Shown here in pieces: positions 43,686-54,643 of a stretch of DNA of 64,000 nt. The stretch is from the NCBI GenBank assembly GCA_002197995.1, contig NGZR01000003.1, positions 3,162,001-3,226,000 of the forward strand, given 5' to 3'. How positions within the stretch are numbered: position 1 is the stretch's first letter; the number at the start of each line of letters is the position of its first letter. Origin of the DNA: Gaeumannomyces sp. JS-464 (Eukaryota; Ascomycota; Sordariomycetes; Magnaporthales; Magnaporthaceae). Position numbers and translations under genes: made by a program. The notes beneath the pieces are model-generated. The model worked only from the letters and a program-made list of their open reading frames with translations. It was not told the origin of the DNA and did not search any database.

Positions 43686-44240
43686 TTAGCAGGCGAGGCT
43701 GGGGTTTTTGCCCTTGGTAAACTTGCAGGCGGCGTCGTTCCTGGTGGCGAGGTTAATGTAGCCGCCGTCGCCAGTGCTGGAGAAGGTGTTTCCTTTGGCC
43801 ATGTAGAAGCAGTCGTAGTTGGTCTTAAGGGCACCCTGCTTCAGGTCGACACTAACCTTGCCGGTTATGCCCTGGGGGTCCTTAAGGTTATAACCGACGT
43901 TGTTGCAAATGGCGGCCACCCACTTCTTCGGGTCCGGGTTTTTGGCCCACATCTCATCCACCGTCGCTTTGGTGAATTTCTCGCGTGCCGAGGTCCAGTT
44001 GGAAATGTCCTTAATGAGCTTAATGCCGGCGTTGGCGGCTTTGGTGGCCAGCTCGGTGCCGACCGTGATGGCGATGGACGTTACGATGCCCGTAATAATC
44101 TCCCGTTTTTCCAGCTGAGCCTCGGCCACGGTGACGGGCTCGTTTCGGGCAACGAGGTCGACTGACCCGGGCTGCTGCATAATGGGAGCAGGAGCGGCGA
44201 AAACGGGCAGGGCGAAAACGAAGAGGGCCTTAAATTGCAT
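43686..44240 (-). CDS. Small secreted protein, DUF7888-like (intact)
   Basis: 184 residues, single exon. The start MQFKALFVFALPVFAAPAPI at 44240 gives a normal signal peptide; the open frame extends 36 codons upstream to 44348, but that leader is not signal-like at its N-terminus. A dibasic site, LEKR|E, follows a short propeptide. The mature part has EIITGIVTSIAITVGTELAT, NWTSAREKFTKATVDEMW, NPDPKKWVAAICNNVGY, TNYDCFYMAKGN and GDGGYINLA, with several Cys (AIC, YDC, AAC, LAC end) that could pair. This matches my memory of DUF7888-type secreted proteins of plant-associated ascomycetes; the function is not established. Its reading frame carries no stop, unlike its left neighbours. An effector-like role is only inference. 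Confidence 0.8.
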   Translation of the reverse strand: MQFKALFVFALPVFAAPAPIMQQPGSVDLVARNEPVTVAEAQLEKREIITGIVTSIAITVGTELATKAANAGIKLIKDISNWTSAREKFTKATVDEMWAKNPDPKKWVAAICNNVGYNLKDPQGITGKVSVDLKQGALKTNYDCFYMAKGNTFSSTGDGGYINLATRNDAACKFTKGKNPSLAC

Positions 44241-45162
44241 CTTAAAGGTGTTGCAAAAGGAAGTTGCTGGTAGCGGGGTGGTTGGTAAAGATGCTGATAA
44301 ATAGAAAAGATGAAAAACTAAAAGGAAAGAACAGTAGGAAATGTTCAAAACTTAGGAAAATGGAGGTGGATTATCCGGTAAGGATGGAGAAGGACAAGAA
44401 AAGCACGAGATGGACGTTCCCAACGGGCATACTTATACCTGGCGGTTCGGGGCACTCCTCTGTGCATCTTCGAAGCATCTCGTCGTCGCAAAAGGCCTCA
44501 CGCACGCCGCCAGGCATATTTTCCATGCCAAACGTTCGCCTCAAGCACAGCAAGCTTGGCGATGCTCCACGAAAACCAGGAACGCGTCGTTCGAACCTGA
44601 CTGAAAGCCCTGTTTCGGCGGCGCAGTGGGCGAATACAAGGATCGCCGCATGCCCGGCCAAGCGTTCCTGGCAGGATGGGGCGTGCCTTGTGGGGTGCCG
44701 AAGACGTGGGCCTGGGTTTGGCCCACCCATGCGCTCAGGGCGGCCAATAAACCCGTTGGGCGGTCCTGGTAGGGCTGGCTGTGGGAAAAGGGGGCGGGGC
44801 CGCTTAATGCAAAGGCCTAACTGCCGCTACAAGAATAGCAACACATCGCGGTCCCTGCCGTCATCAAGTGCGGAGAACCCAGCCATGGCTCTCGGCAAAC
44901 GGTGTCGTGGCGAAGGACCGCAAGCCGAACCTGGCACTGGAAGCGTCCAAAAAGCGAATGACTCTCCGGTGGCCACTTTTGCTGGGCTGTGTAGCGCGAC
45001 CACAGTGTGCAGGGATGCATCCAAGGCAGAGGAGGCGTTTAGCTAGGCCGTCCTTGGTTTTTCGTCGGATTCCATGCAATCTCCTGCCAAGAAGCAGGAC
45101 GATATGCCTGCGCCTTGTCCCCACTTGACCGGAACGAGGATCGCGCCCAGGGTACCGAGGGG
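44241..45162. other. Intergenic stretch without a supported gene
   Basis: GC-balanced. Long open stretches on both strands (for example + 44264-45046) have no family pattern and mutually exclude one another. Sequence just right of 44240 is presumably the promoter of the secreted-protein gene. Confidence 0.5.
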
Positions 45163-45606
45163 TTATCCGAGTGGCTCAGAGGGAAGCTCGTGCGTGACAT
45201 GTATTTGCGGAAGCTCGTGAGCCAAGCATCCGCGGGGGAGCTCGGGGGTTATCCCTTGGTGAGAAAGCTCGTGGGTGGCGAGGAGGGATTGTCGACTTGT
45301 CTTGAGGCTGCCCCATCCCGGTGCCTGGTGCTGCTGCTGATGCAGTTCGCGCCGCTCCCTGGCTTTTGCAGAGGTAGACCAGCACTCCTGCTGCCGCCGC
45401 CCAGGCCGCGACACCTCCGATAACGCCACCCGCGATGGCCGCAGCAGCGGCGCCCGCGGGACCAGGCGGCGCTCCTCCCCAGGCGTGTATCTCCTTGCTA
45501 TTCGTATCGGGCCACACGGTGATCCGTTTGGTTGGCTCGTAGCCATCATTCTCGGCTCTTCGATCATGACTGCTCTGGCATTCCAGGGCATGTTGAGTGG
45601 CACCAC
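45163..45606 (-). pseudogene. Single-pass membrane protein, C-terminal part, frameshifted
   Basis: One minus frame near 45470-45350 has a strong transmembrane segment after a Gly/Pro/Ala stretch: AAAAAIAGGVIGGVAAWAAA, then AGVLVYLCK. This is the 'AIAGGVIGG' start common in fungal single-pass proteins. The cytoplasmic tail is in a different frame: ARERRELHQQQHQAPGWG, THELSHQGITPELPRG, LAHELPQIHVTHELPSEPLG, ending TAA at 45163. Repeated HELP-like motifs are typical of such tails. A shift near 45360 is needed. The ectodomain upstream (YMQCGGYIAPGVVHSSGSG near 45690-45630) could not be joined. It may be a pseudogene or contain an intron I cannot place. Confidence 0.5.
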
Positions 45607-45721
45607 GCGGGTTCTATTCTCTCTTGCTACTGCGCTAGTAAGTGCTTGCTCTTACCACTCCCGGAGCTGTGCACCACTCCTGGGGCAATGTACCCGCCAC
45701 ACTGCATGTATTTCTGTGATA

Positions 45722-47318
45722 TCACGAGAGAGGCCCATGCGCCCAGACCGCGGTCCCTTGTTCCTCTTCCGTAGCTTTTGTCGAGGCTCTTTCGACAATA
45801 GCAGTCTCTGCAAATGCCGCGTCAGTTAGCGGCCGGTTCCAGATGACTGGTTTAACATTAGGCGGCCTCAGCGGTCCGGTTCCCTTGGCCATTTCACAAT
45901 CATGGGTCGGTTTGCACTTACGTGACAGAGATTGTCGGCCAACGTTACCCAGTGGTATCGCATCTCCGTCTCGCGACGGGAGTGGATATCCACGCGCACC
46001 GGACTGTGTCGTCCATCGCCTCGACCGGTCAACGTAAGTAGCCGAGTGAGTCTCGCGAGAACTCCCGAGAACTTTTGGGAAATGTTTCTTGAGGAAGGGC
46101 TTGGCGGATACCAGGCAGACGCAGACCAGCCCAAGGTGCACCTCAAACGCACTAAGGGCTATACGTTAGATATTAAAGGTTCAGCGTCCCGAACGCACAA
46201 GGTAAACATACATCGCAGTCATCAATGGAACCGCGTGCCAAGTGACGTCTGGATTCGAGAGCCCTTCGATGGTTTTTATTGCCCTGGCGATGCTAAGGCC
46301 GAGAACCCTGCTCGCGAAATTAGTTCAAGTTTTGTGTTGGCGCGGGATGCACAACTTACAAGCCGCCGGTCATCATTATCCCCATCACTCCCATCCTCTG
46401 CCGAAGCGGGAGAGTTGAACACCACAGCAGCCAAATGGGAAGAATTAAAATGGCTGCGTCAGTAAGGCTATTCATCACACCATTAAACACCATAATGGGT
46501 ATCCAGTCAATGCATGTTCCGTCGGTAATGGTGAGATCCCAATATTTCTCAATGGGATGACAATCGAAAAGAAATTGGAATGAAGTGACGGTGCCGTAAA
46601 TAAGAACGATAGCGGCGAGGGTGTAGATGGTAAACCTCTGATAATTATCGGCAGTGCTGGCAAACCTCGTGTAGAAGGCCAAAATCGAAAGCTTAAAAAA
46701 GGTGATAGACATTCCAAAAAAAGTCCCTGAAATCGCGGAAACCTGTCAAAAAGGTTAAGACTTGGTAAGAATTACAAACACTGGAGCTGGACGGCCATGA
46801 ATGGTTTCGCTGGTTACCTTCAAAAAATGGATGTTAAACGTCGTAAATGGGACGTCCCATAGATGGCGGCCGAAGCCGAATCGAAGTTCTGCAAATATAA
46901 ATAAGTAAGCAAAGGAAAGGACGGTAAGGACCCGTATGGGGCATACTTACCAATTAGGCACCCTACTGAAAAGGCCACACCTAGCAGCTGGATTGGGTTT
47001 AGTTTCCAAGGAGCTACCGTGAGAGCAACAGCTGGCAACATACCCCAGGCGAGAGCCAACAGAACTACGCAGGTGGGCAAGTTAGATCGGCTCGGACCAT
47101 TAATTTGGGAATTCTCGCGGCTTACTGTCTGACGTGTCTCGCACGTTGGTAATCCTAAACGTGGTGTAAAACCGCAATGCAACGAAGCATGTCGAGAAGG
47201 CTGGGAGGACGACACTAATGGCGATGATGAAGGACGCCAAGCTAGGCGGATCATCGAAGTTGGGCACAACACCCGGCGGGGGCGGCATAGTGCCGATGAC
47301 GGTTGCGTTTGAAGACAT
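45722..47318 (-). CDS. Fungal rhodopsin/PTH11-type integral membrane protein, six exons
   Basis: Exons: 47318-47126, 47064-46951, 46888-46818, 46742-46360, 46307-46212, 46151-45722. They total 1287 nt (428 residues plus stop), an exact multiple of three. Introns are 52-75 bp with GTAAGC, GTAAGT, GTAACC, GTAAGT and GTATGT donors and AG acceptors. The N-terminus MSSNATVIGTMPPPPG leads to TM1 (LASFIIAISVVLPAFSTCFV), then LRFYTTFRITN, then ALAWGMLPAVALT. The loop ELRFGFGRHLWDVPF is the G.G.H.WD signature. SITFFKLSILAFYTRF, FQFLFDCHPIEKYWDL, TDAAILILPIWLLW, SIARAIKTIEGLSNPDVTWH and FEVHLGLVCVCLVSAKPFLK complete a seven-helix layout with a basic tail. The family is cell-surface; some PTH11-type members sense host or surface cues, but ligand is unknown. 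No stops, so this gene looks functional. Confidence 0.85.
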
Positions 47319-48041
47319 TTTTTGGCGAAGATGCCCAGGTTGGTCCAGAGGAACCTGAATCCGGGGAGAAACAACAGAAAGTCCGGTGCGTTTGTTTGGC
47401 TTTTGGGCTCGCCGTCTTATAGAACATCCGCCGTCATTCGCTCCCTTCATCTTTTGCCCACGATCGGCAGCAGTGTTTCTGGGAGGTCATTTTGGTTTGC
47501 GGCGGGTGGCTGCTTACCGGATGCGTCCCGGCTGGATGGCCGGCTAATGCACAGTAGCCACATCCGCCTATGGTGGCGTTGGGGCACCGGGGTCCGCTGT
47601 GATGATTGACATTCGGATATCCATGGGCATTTCTCGCTCATCACGGCCACTCCACCGGGCCGACTCCCCGGCGAAATGGGTTGGCTTGGTGAGGAAAAAG
47701 AAAGAAAAACGGTGTGTGTGCTGCGGCGGATCACACGCCGGGCGCATCCCAACGATTGGACACAATCTTGCAATTCAGCCCCGAGCGGGCCCCGAGGTGG
47801 CGTTAGGCCTCGAGCCCCTCATAACCCTCGCGAAGGAGGAAAAAGAAAGAAAAATAACGCACACAATCGGCGCAGCTCATCCTGGATGGTGTGTGTGCTG
47901 CGGCGGATCATATGCCGGGCGTATCACAAACGATCGACCACAATCCTGCAATCCGGGGAATCGGGCTAAGTTTAAGGCAGGAGCTCCAGTTGGCGGACGG
48001 CATGCGAGCGAATGACACGAAAGCCTAACCATATAGGAAAC
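47319..48041. other. Upstream region of the rhodopsin-type gene
   Basis: GC-balanced, no supported gene. It contains the direct repeat described separately and abuts the copia F target site GAAAC (48037-48041). Confidence 0.5.
47691..47955 (+). repeat. Imperfect direct repeat, two units
   Basis: Unit 1 (47691-47777) and unit 2 (47837-47955) both contain GAGGAAAAAGAAAGAAAAA and then GGTGTGTGTGCTGCGGCGGA, followed by TCAYAYGCCGGGCG and CACAATCYTGCAAT. Unit 2 has about 35 extra bases between the two blocks. It lies 370-640 bp upstream of the rhodopsin-type start. Confidence 0.8.
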
Positions 48042-48217
48042 TGTCAGAGGTGGCCTGGAGTCACGTGGGTGGCAACTGGTGCCTCACAGCTCTAGGCCTA
48101 TGCACTGGCCCTAGTATTTTGGCCTGCGCGCGCCCTAGCCCGCGATCCAGTAGAGTAGCCAAGCAATAGTAACAATCACCAATCACTTTGGGTGCCTGTC
48201 GCCGCGCACCTCCATCA
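48042..48217 (+). repeat. Copia F 5' LTR
   Basis: 176 bp, TGTCAGAGGTGGCCTGGAGT to CACCTCCATCA. It matches 53277-53452 with mostly C/T differences; this copy keeps more C and so is nearer the original. Confidence 0.93.
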
Positions 48218-48243
48218 GGTTATGAGCCCTCGCGCCACCGTTG
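48218..48243 (+). promoter_or_regulatory. Copia F primer binding site (half-tRNA initiator Met type)
   Basis: Immediately after the 5' LTR comes GGTTATGAGCCCTCGCGCCA. Its reverse complement ends GGGCTCATAACC, the anticodon arm of initiator tRNA-Met. Some copia elements prime from a 5' half of that tRNA cut in the anticodon loop rather than from its CCA end. Agreement with the tRNA beyond the anticodon arm is from memory. Confidence 0.75.
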
Positions 48244-48299
48244 ACGATATTTCTGCCTGATTAGAGAGATTAACGGTGTACGAGTTGTTTCCCGTTGTT

Positions 48300-51200
48300 T
48301 GCGTTCTCCCGCCGTGGATTACGGGCGAGGCGCAGCAGTTAAAAAACCGTTAAACGACAATTAACAAGGCCGCGTTCGGCGCCGATTAGCAATTATAACA
48401 AAGCAATAATAATAACCCTTTTAGCGTTTAAAAGCACCATTTCCCTTGTAATTTAACGCTTTTGTACGTGTTAAAAGTGCTAACAAAGCTGTTGAAATAG
48501 CGGAATACCGCGAAGTCGTAGTAAAAGTTCCGGATTTGCTAGGGCCTTTTAACCTAAAAATATGGAAGCGTACTATTCGGGTGCATTTAACCGCTTCCCG
48601 TAATATTTCCTTTATATTTGCTAACTTTCCGGCTAAACCGGTTAAAGCGAAGGACGACGAAGTTATATAGTTATAAGCTTTTAAAAAAATATTAATATGG
48701 TATTGTATTTGTAATAATATCGAAAAAGTAATTACGAATTTGGAAAAAGCCGGTTAAAACCGCTTTAAAAACGACGAGGATTAAAACTTAAAAGCTTTTT
48801 AAAATAAAGTAGTTAGCACTATTAAAATTACCGCTAACGGCCGTTTTAACGCCCTAATTAACGAATATTATACAATTTCGATAGAAAAGTTTAACGGTAA
48901 CGTTAAAAAATATACGAACCGCTGGTTACAAATAAAACAGATTTTAAATTAAGCTAATATTAACATTTTAAATCGGATGCTTATAAAAAGCCTCGTTGAC
49001 GAGCTTAGCGTTATTTACTTTTTTACGGTAGCTATAATTTTAAAGAGTTGTAAAAGCGAGCGCCGCATTTCCGTTAACTTTATTTCGAAAATGCTTAAAA
49101 ATACGGCGGTTATAAAAGCCTCGAAATCGAAAGCTATAATTAATACCAATAAAAAGCTAAAAGACTTTAAAAACCGAAGAAAAAGCCGAAGCTTTATAGT
49201 AAAAAGGGTTGCATTATCGTTTTGTGTGCTTTTTATTACGATAAATACGGTAAGCATTACAAAAGCGGCGACGATAATTGCTGGCTTTTGCATTTTAAAT
49301 TTAAAAAGGTTTAAAAAGCCAAATATCCGGAACGGCGCTTTTAACAAAGCAATAAGGCAGCTAATAAGGCTATAGCTAATTCGAAGGCTGCCGATTATAC
49401 TAATAGTATGCCGGTTAATTAAAACAGTGCTAGCTAATACAATATAGCTAATACCGCTTTAAGCAATATTAATAGTACCCGTAACGCCGTAATAATCGAT
49501 TCCGGTTTGTTTAAGCACCATTTTAACGATCGCAAGTGGTTTACCTCGCTAAAAAAGCGCGAAGTTCTTTACAACGCTACTACGGCTAACGGCGGCGCTT
49601 AAATTTTCGTTAAAAAAAGCACCGTCGAAATGCATTAGCGTAATAAAGCGAGCGTTATTACAATTACCTTATAAGCAATTTTTACGTTTAAGTTTTTTTT
49701 AACCTTTTTAGCTTTAGCAAAATGCGCAAAGCAGGTTTAAAAAACGATTAAACCGATTATTTTGTAACGCTCGACGATAAGTGGTTAAGCAGCTACCAAA
49801 TTAATAATAACGTATTAATTGCTAATGTTAACGTGCCCGAAGCGCGTTTTCGGGCTTTATAACCTTGGGTAACGCACTTAACGAAAAAAACCGATCGACG
49901 GAGGTTAACGCACCGATTACGATAAAACGCCCGGTGCTTTACGTAATAATGCATCGGCGTTTAATGCATGCTAATAAAAAGGCGGTAATAACGGCTTGCC
50001 GCGTTGCAAGTATTAAAGTTAGCTATTTCGAAGTATTAAAGCATACTTATAACGGTTGTTTAAAAAGCAAAGCGATTTAAATTATCGGTAATCGTTATTT
50101 CCATCGCATTACCCGCTTTTTTGGACGTATTTATATGGATATACTAATTATTTCGCTTATTTTATACGGCGGATATAATTACGCCGTTTATATTATTAAT
50201 AAGGCAATTACTTTTAGCTAAGTAATTTTTACAATTAGCAAAGCTAATACGGAGATTTTTACAAAAGTTTGTAATTGGATTAACTATATTAAACTCCAAT
50301 TAAGCATTAAAATATAAGCAATTTATACGGACGGTAGCACGAAGTTTAACCCGGAAAAGCTAAAAGCTTATTATATTGCTCGAAGCAAAGCCTGCGAGAT
50401 TAGCCCGGCGCGATGCCTGGAAATAAATAGCATCGTTAAGCGTGTTAACCGTACTATACTTAATGCGGCTCGCACCGGGATTAACGCTAACGGCTTATAT
50501 AAAAAGTACTGGGTATATGCTTTGCAAGCAATAAAAAAAGTGTTAAATTACATTTTAAATATAGCTTTTAATAGCAAGGAAAGCTCGCACGAGGCGTGGG
50601 CAAAGGCAATCGGCTTTAACGAAAAGTATTACCAATTACCAATCCGTACTTTCCGCATTTGGGGCGCGGTTGCTTAAATGCTAATTAAAAACGGCAAATA
50701 GGCTAAAACTAACAAAATGGCTTTTAAAATAACGAAAGGCCGGCTTGTGGGCTAGGAAAGCCTTTATAACGAAATCCTGCTAGTTAAGCCGGACGGTACT
50801 AATAAGGTTTTCCGTTGCCGTAACGCACGGATTAACGAAAGCGCTAGTAAGCGTCGGAAATCGCTTTATAATTTTGTTAAAAAGGCGATTACCACTAATG
50901 CGATTAACAAAGCCGTTATTAAAAACTTTTACTTTACAATAGGCATTTAAGTTTACAATACTAGTTTAATTACCAATTTTACCGATAGTAACGATAGTAA
51001 TACCAGTGCAATTGGCGATATTGCTGGCCCCGAAAGTAAAACCGATTTATCGTTTGCGAAAAATACCGGGGAAACCGGAGCGGAAAACGAGGAGCTTGCT
51101 ATTGCAAAGCTTGAAAAGCCCGAGGAGCCCGCCGGGCCAGGCATACCAATATTCGAAAAAACTTCCGAGCTCGGCAACGAGGCGGTTACGGTGCTCGCAA

Positions 51201-53270
51201 CGTTTAAAAAAAAGATTTGCAAAAAGCGGCCGCCGCTTTCGCCGAGTGACCGGCAATTAAAAAAGCGCTTAACGGCTTTTAAGTTTTATAAAGCCTTAAT
51301 ACCAAAAACCTGTAAAAAAAAGGAGCCGGCGGAGGTATTTACAACGGCTCGCTTCGAGTTTAAAAATGTTAAAAAGGTAGCGGAAAAAAATCCGGGTAAC
51401 TTTAAAAGCGCCGAAAACGACGAGAGCTTTTACAGCTTTAATACGGATATTAAAGCTGCCGAAAAGACTGCCTGAAAAACGAGCTTTGCATTTATTAATA
51501 TTACGTACCCGAATAACGATATCGTTTTGCTTTAAAAGATCGGCGGTTTTAAAATCCCCGACTTCGCGCTTTTTAGCGTCGTTATAACGCCGGGAACACC
51601 GTATATTCCGGCCTATTATTATAACGCGGTAAAACACGAAGCTAAATACGGGCGATATTATAAGCCAGCAATGCAAAAGCAAATTAACACGCTGCTCGAA
51701 AAAAGCACATAAATGCTAAAAAAATTGCTTTTAAACGTTAAAGCATTACCGGGCAAATAGGCATACGTGCTTAAACTAACGCTTAAAAGTGCTTTTAAAA
51801 AAATTAAAACGCGTTAAGTCGTTTGCGGTAATTACAACGATATTCCGGGCGAGGATAAAGTTGCAACGTACGCGGCAATCGCTTATGCAGCGTTTACGAG
51901 GGTGTTTTTTATGTTTATAGCCGTTAACGATTTTAAATGCCGCTAGTTCGACTTTGTAATTGCCTATTTCGGCGTTATTATATTTGATAACGTTATGGTA
52001 TACGTATAATAACCTTAAGGCATTTCGGTTAGGTAAAAAGGCTATTATTGCCGTTTAAAAAAGGCATTTTACGGCTTTCGCAAATCGTTTTTATGGTAGT
52101 ATCGAACGATTATTCCAAAGTTCGAAGCATTTAGCTTTAAGCCGATTTACCAAAACGTTTGTTTTTATCGCAAAAAAAAAACGGGCGTTATATTATTATT
52201 TTATGTAAACGATTTCCAAATTGCCGCTCGTACGATTACGGAAATTAAAGCCGTCGTTACCGAAGTGGGGAACCGGTTCGAAATAACCGCTTTGGGTAAC
52301 GCAAAAACGTTCCTCGGCATGCAAGTTATAAAAGATCGCTAGCGGAGGATTGTAAGCTTTTATTAACGCGATTATATTAATAAAATTATTACCAAATACG
52401 GACGGGAGGACTTTAAAGCAGTGAAAACGCTTTAGCCTTTTAGCTTTATAATGCCGATCACTTGGAACCCTTTCCCGCACGAGGAGGTTTTGCGTTACTA
52501 GTCGAAAATAGCGAGTATTAGCTACCTCGCTGGCATTACTCGCCCTAATATCACGTATACCGTAAAGAGGTTGCAAAAGGTTAACGCCAATCCCGGTAAC
52601 GAGCATTTGGCATTGCTAAAGCACTTTCAGCGCTATATTATTGGCATTAAAAAACTCGCGCTTACTTTTGGTGGGTATTTACAACGCCGAAGCGATAAGC
52701 TTAAAGGCTTACAGAAATACCTCGTTCGCTAACTGCCTTTATACGAGGGTATTTACAAGCGGCGTAATCGTTATGCTAACGGGTGGTTTTATTTACTGGC
52801 AATTAAAAAAGCAGACTTTTATAACGACGTTAACGACGGAAGCGGAGTTCGTTAACCTCCTGCCAACGGGCCGGGCCTTGCTTTAAATTAAAAGCATTTT
52901 AAAAGAAATTGGATACCTTTAGCGAGAGACTTTCGTGGTGCATATAGATAGCGCCAACGCCTAAACGACGGTGCTAAACCCGTGGGAATTAGCCCGCACC
53001 CGCATAATCGACCTCCGCTATAAGTGGGTAATCGATGCTGTAAAGCGTTAACTTTTCACCTTTAAGCTCGTTAGCACGGCCAATATAAAGGCGGACGGTT
53101 TTACAAAAGGCTTAACGGCGAAAGGATAGGCGAGGTTTGTTATTTAGCTGGGAATGCAGCAAATGCCGTAATAAACGGCTTACAGGAAAACTAAGGAAAT
53201 ACCACGAACTTGGAAGGTTACTACGTAAATGCGGGCTCGTAATACCTTTAAGGCCGTTGCATGGCCTACG
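48300..53270 (+). pseudogene. Copia F gag-pol relic
   Basis: Gag near 48880-49000 (KFNGNVKKYTNRWLQIKQIL). Gag-pre-integrase at 49945-50080 (HRRLMHANKKAVITACRVAS). Integrase at about 50120-50640: YMDILIISLILYGGYNYAVY, AIYTDGSTKFNPEKL, INSIVKRVNRTILNAARTGI. The two Asp are kept; the catalytic Glu reads Lys. RT from about 51740 (KSAFKKIKTR), GEDKVATYAAIAYAAFTRVF, KKTGVILLFYVNDFQIAART (YVDD changed to YVND), FEITALGNAKTFLGMQVI. RNase H side near 52540-52660 (GITRPNITYTVKRLQKVNAN). TAA/TAG stops throughout. The central open piece at 51191-51475 is part of the variable linker. Confidence 0.9.
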
Positions 53271-53276
53271 GGGGGG

Positions 53277-53452
53277 TGTTAAAGGTGGCTTGGAGTCACG
53301 TGGGTAGCAACTGGTGCCCTACAGCTTTAGGCTTATGCACTGGCCTTAGTATTTTGGCCTGCGCGCGCTTTAGCCCGCGATCCAGTAAAGTAGCCAAGCA
53401 ACAGTAACAATCACCAATCACTTTGGGTGCCTGTCGCCGCGCACTTCCATTA
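53277..53452 (+). repeat. Copia F 3' LTR
   Basis: 176 bp, TGTTAAAGGTGGCTTGGAGT to CACTTCCATTA, the partner of 48042-48217. Directly preceded by a G-run purine tract. Confidence 0.93.
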
Positions 53453-53457
53453 AAAAC

Positions 53458-54130
53458 CTTATCCGCACACAACATCCTTGCAGGGCTATCGTTTTACCTT
53501 GGAGTGCGCCTGGTTTAAGCTTTGGATAGTCGCCAGCCGAGGTTTGCGGGGCACTGTGACAGTTTTGTTAGTAACGTTGTGCACTAGCCAAACCGCTGGG
53601 GTGTTGTAGTCGACTATCGCGTTGACGGCCGTTGGATGTACCCCGGCTATAAAAAAGCGGCGGCCTTTGGGAAAAGCGGCGTACTTCACAGCGACTGCGG
53701 CCGTCTTTCCGGGTGCCGAGAGAAAGCTTTCTTGCAAGTTACCTCTTTTAGCACGGGTTTGCCCGCAGCCATCGGACGCCCGAAAATTTGGGGCTTCCCT
53801 TACCATAGAGCCCCGGCCAGTTAGCCACTATAAATATTACGGACAGGCCATCCTTGTATAACGGTTAACTCGGTATTTAAACACATTTGGACGCGCCTTT
53901 AATATTCCCTTGCGCTGCCGCGTAACGGTACTTAAAGCTAACGGTCCCTTTCGCGCAAAACGAAACCCGGGTGGAGAATTTACTGGAATGGATGCCGCTA
54001 GCCCAGGATTGCCACGGCACGCAGGGGTTCGCCGATAGTTTAAAAAGGCACTGGAGTGGGGAAAGATTATTGCGGCATGGTGCTAACGCTTGCGGTTTAG
54101 CCATAGTGGTTTTAAATGCGGTGCATATAA
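53458..54130 (-). pseudogene. Gypsy pol fragment: protease-RT spacer region
   Basis: The minus strand at 53806-53486 is open for 106 codons: GKTAAVAVKYAAFPKGRRFF, IAGVHPTAVNAIVDYNTPAV, WLVHNVTNKTVTVPRKPRLA, TIQSLNQ. This resembles the segment between protease and RT in fungal gypsy polyproteins (..NAIVDHNTP..V.VHN.T..PV.IPRK.R.). Upstream minus sequence to about 54110 may be part of the same element. No LTR was found for it. Confidence 0.5.
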
Positions 54131-54643
54131 CGTACGAATCTCGATTGTAACTTTCATTTTTAAAATGGTACGCTTTTTGTAAAGCATTAAATACGTCCCA
54201 GTACTATAATTATCCTTCCTGTGTAAAAAAGGAGCAAACAATATGCTTTATGTCGCCTGGATGGATTGAAAACGCATTTATATTAATAGTAGAGTAACAT
54301 TAGTCCGCAGCAAAACCTGCGAGCAGGAAATCTCCTATCGGGCAGGCGAGCAGCGCGGGGCGAAAACCCTGATTCCCTTATCGTTATCGGTAAGGATTGC
54401 AGGCGGGTACGGGCCACAGGCCACCTATCCCCCACCCGACCTAACGGGTGCTTTCGCCGACCGAAACTTTGGTACGAAAGCTTTCATATCGACCGCGATC
54501 CATTCGACCGCCGAAACTCGTTAAAGCCCGCAAAGGAAACTTACAACACTGGCAGAGCGAAGCGCCACGATAACACCGAGAACCCGGGCAGCTTGCAGCA
54601 CGCAAAAAGATCTTCGAGCTAACCCAAACCCGAATCCGCAAAA
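54131..54643 (+). other. Probable former upstream region of the epsilon-COP relic
   Basis: GC-balanced right half, with AACCCAAACCCGAATCCGCA directly before AAAATGGACCC. No open frame of note. It suggests the gene was copied with flanking DNA. Confidence 0.4.

Larger units (their letters stand above)
48042..53452 (+). mobile_element. F: Ty1/copia retrotransposon, plus strand
   Basis: 176-bp LTRs at 48042-48217 and 53277-53452. The target duplication is GAAAC (48037-48041) and AAAAC (53453-53457), one G/A difference. A primer site follows the left LTR, and a polypurine run ACGGGGGGG precedes the right LTR. The + strand coding order is gag, gag-pre-integrase, integrase, RT, RNase H. The LTRs are only slightly altered while the inner part is AT-rich with stops. 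It sits at the right edge of the gene island. Confidence 0.93.

Noticed and set aside
44264..45046. 260-codon + strand open stretch
   Set aside because: No domain, no signal peptide, odd composition, and competing minus-strand frames of similar length.
37151..48041. Secondary-metabolite or defence gene cluster
   Set aside because: No synthetase, synthase, NLR, P450 or transporter genes; the co-located genes do not form a known pathway.
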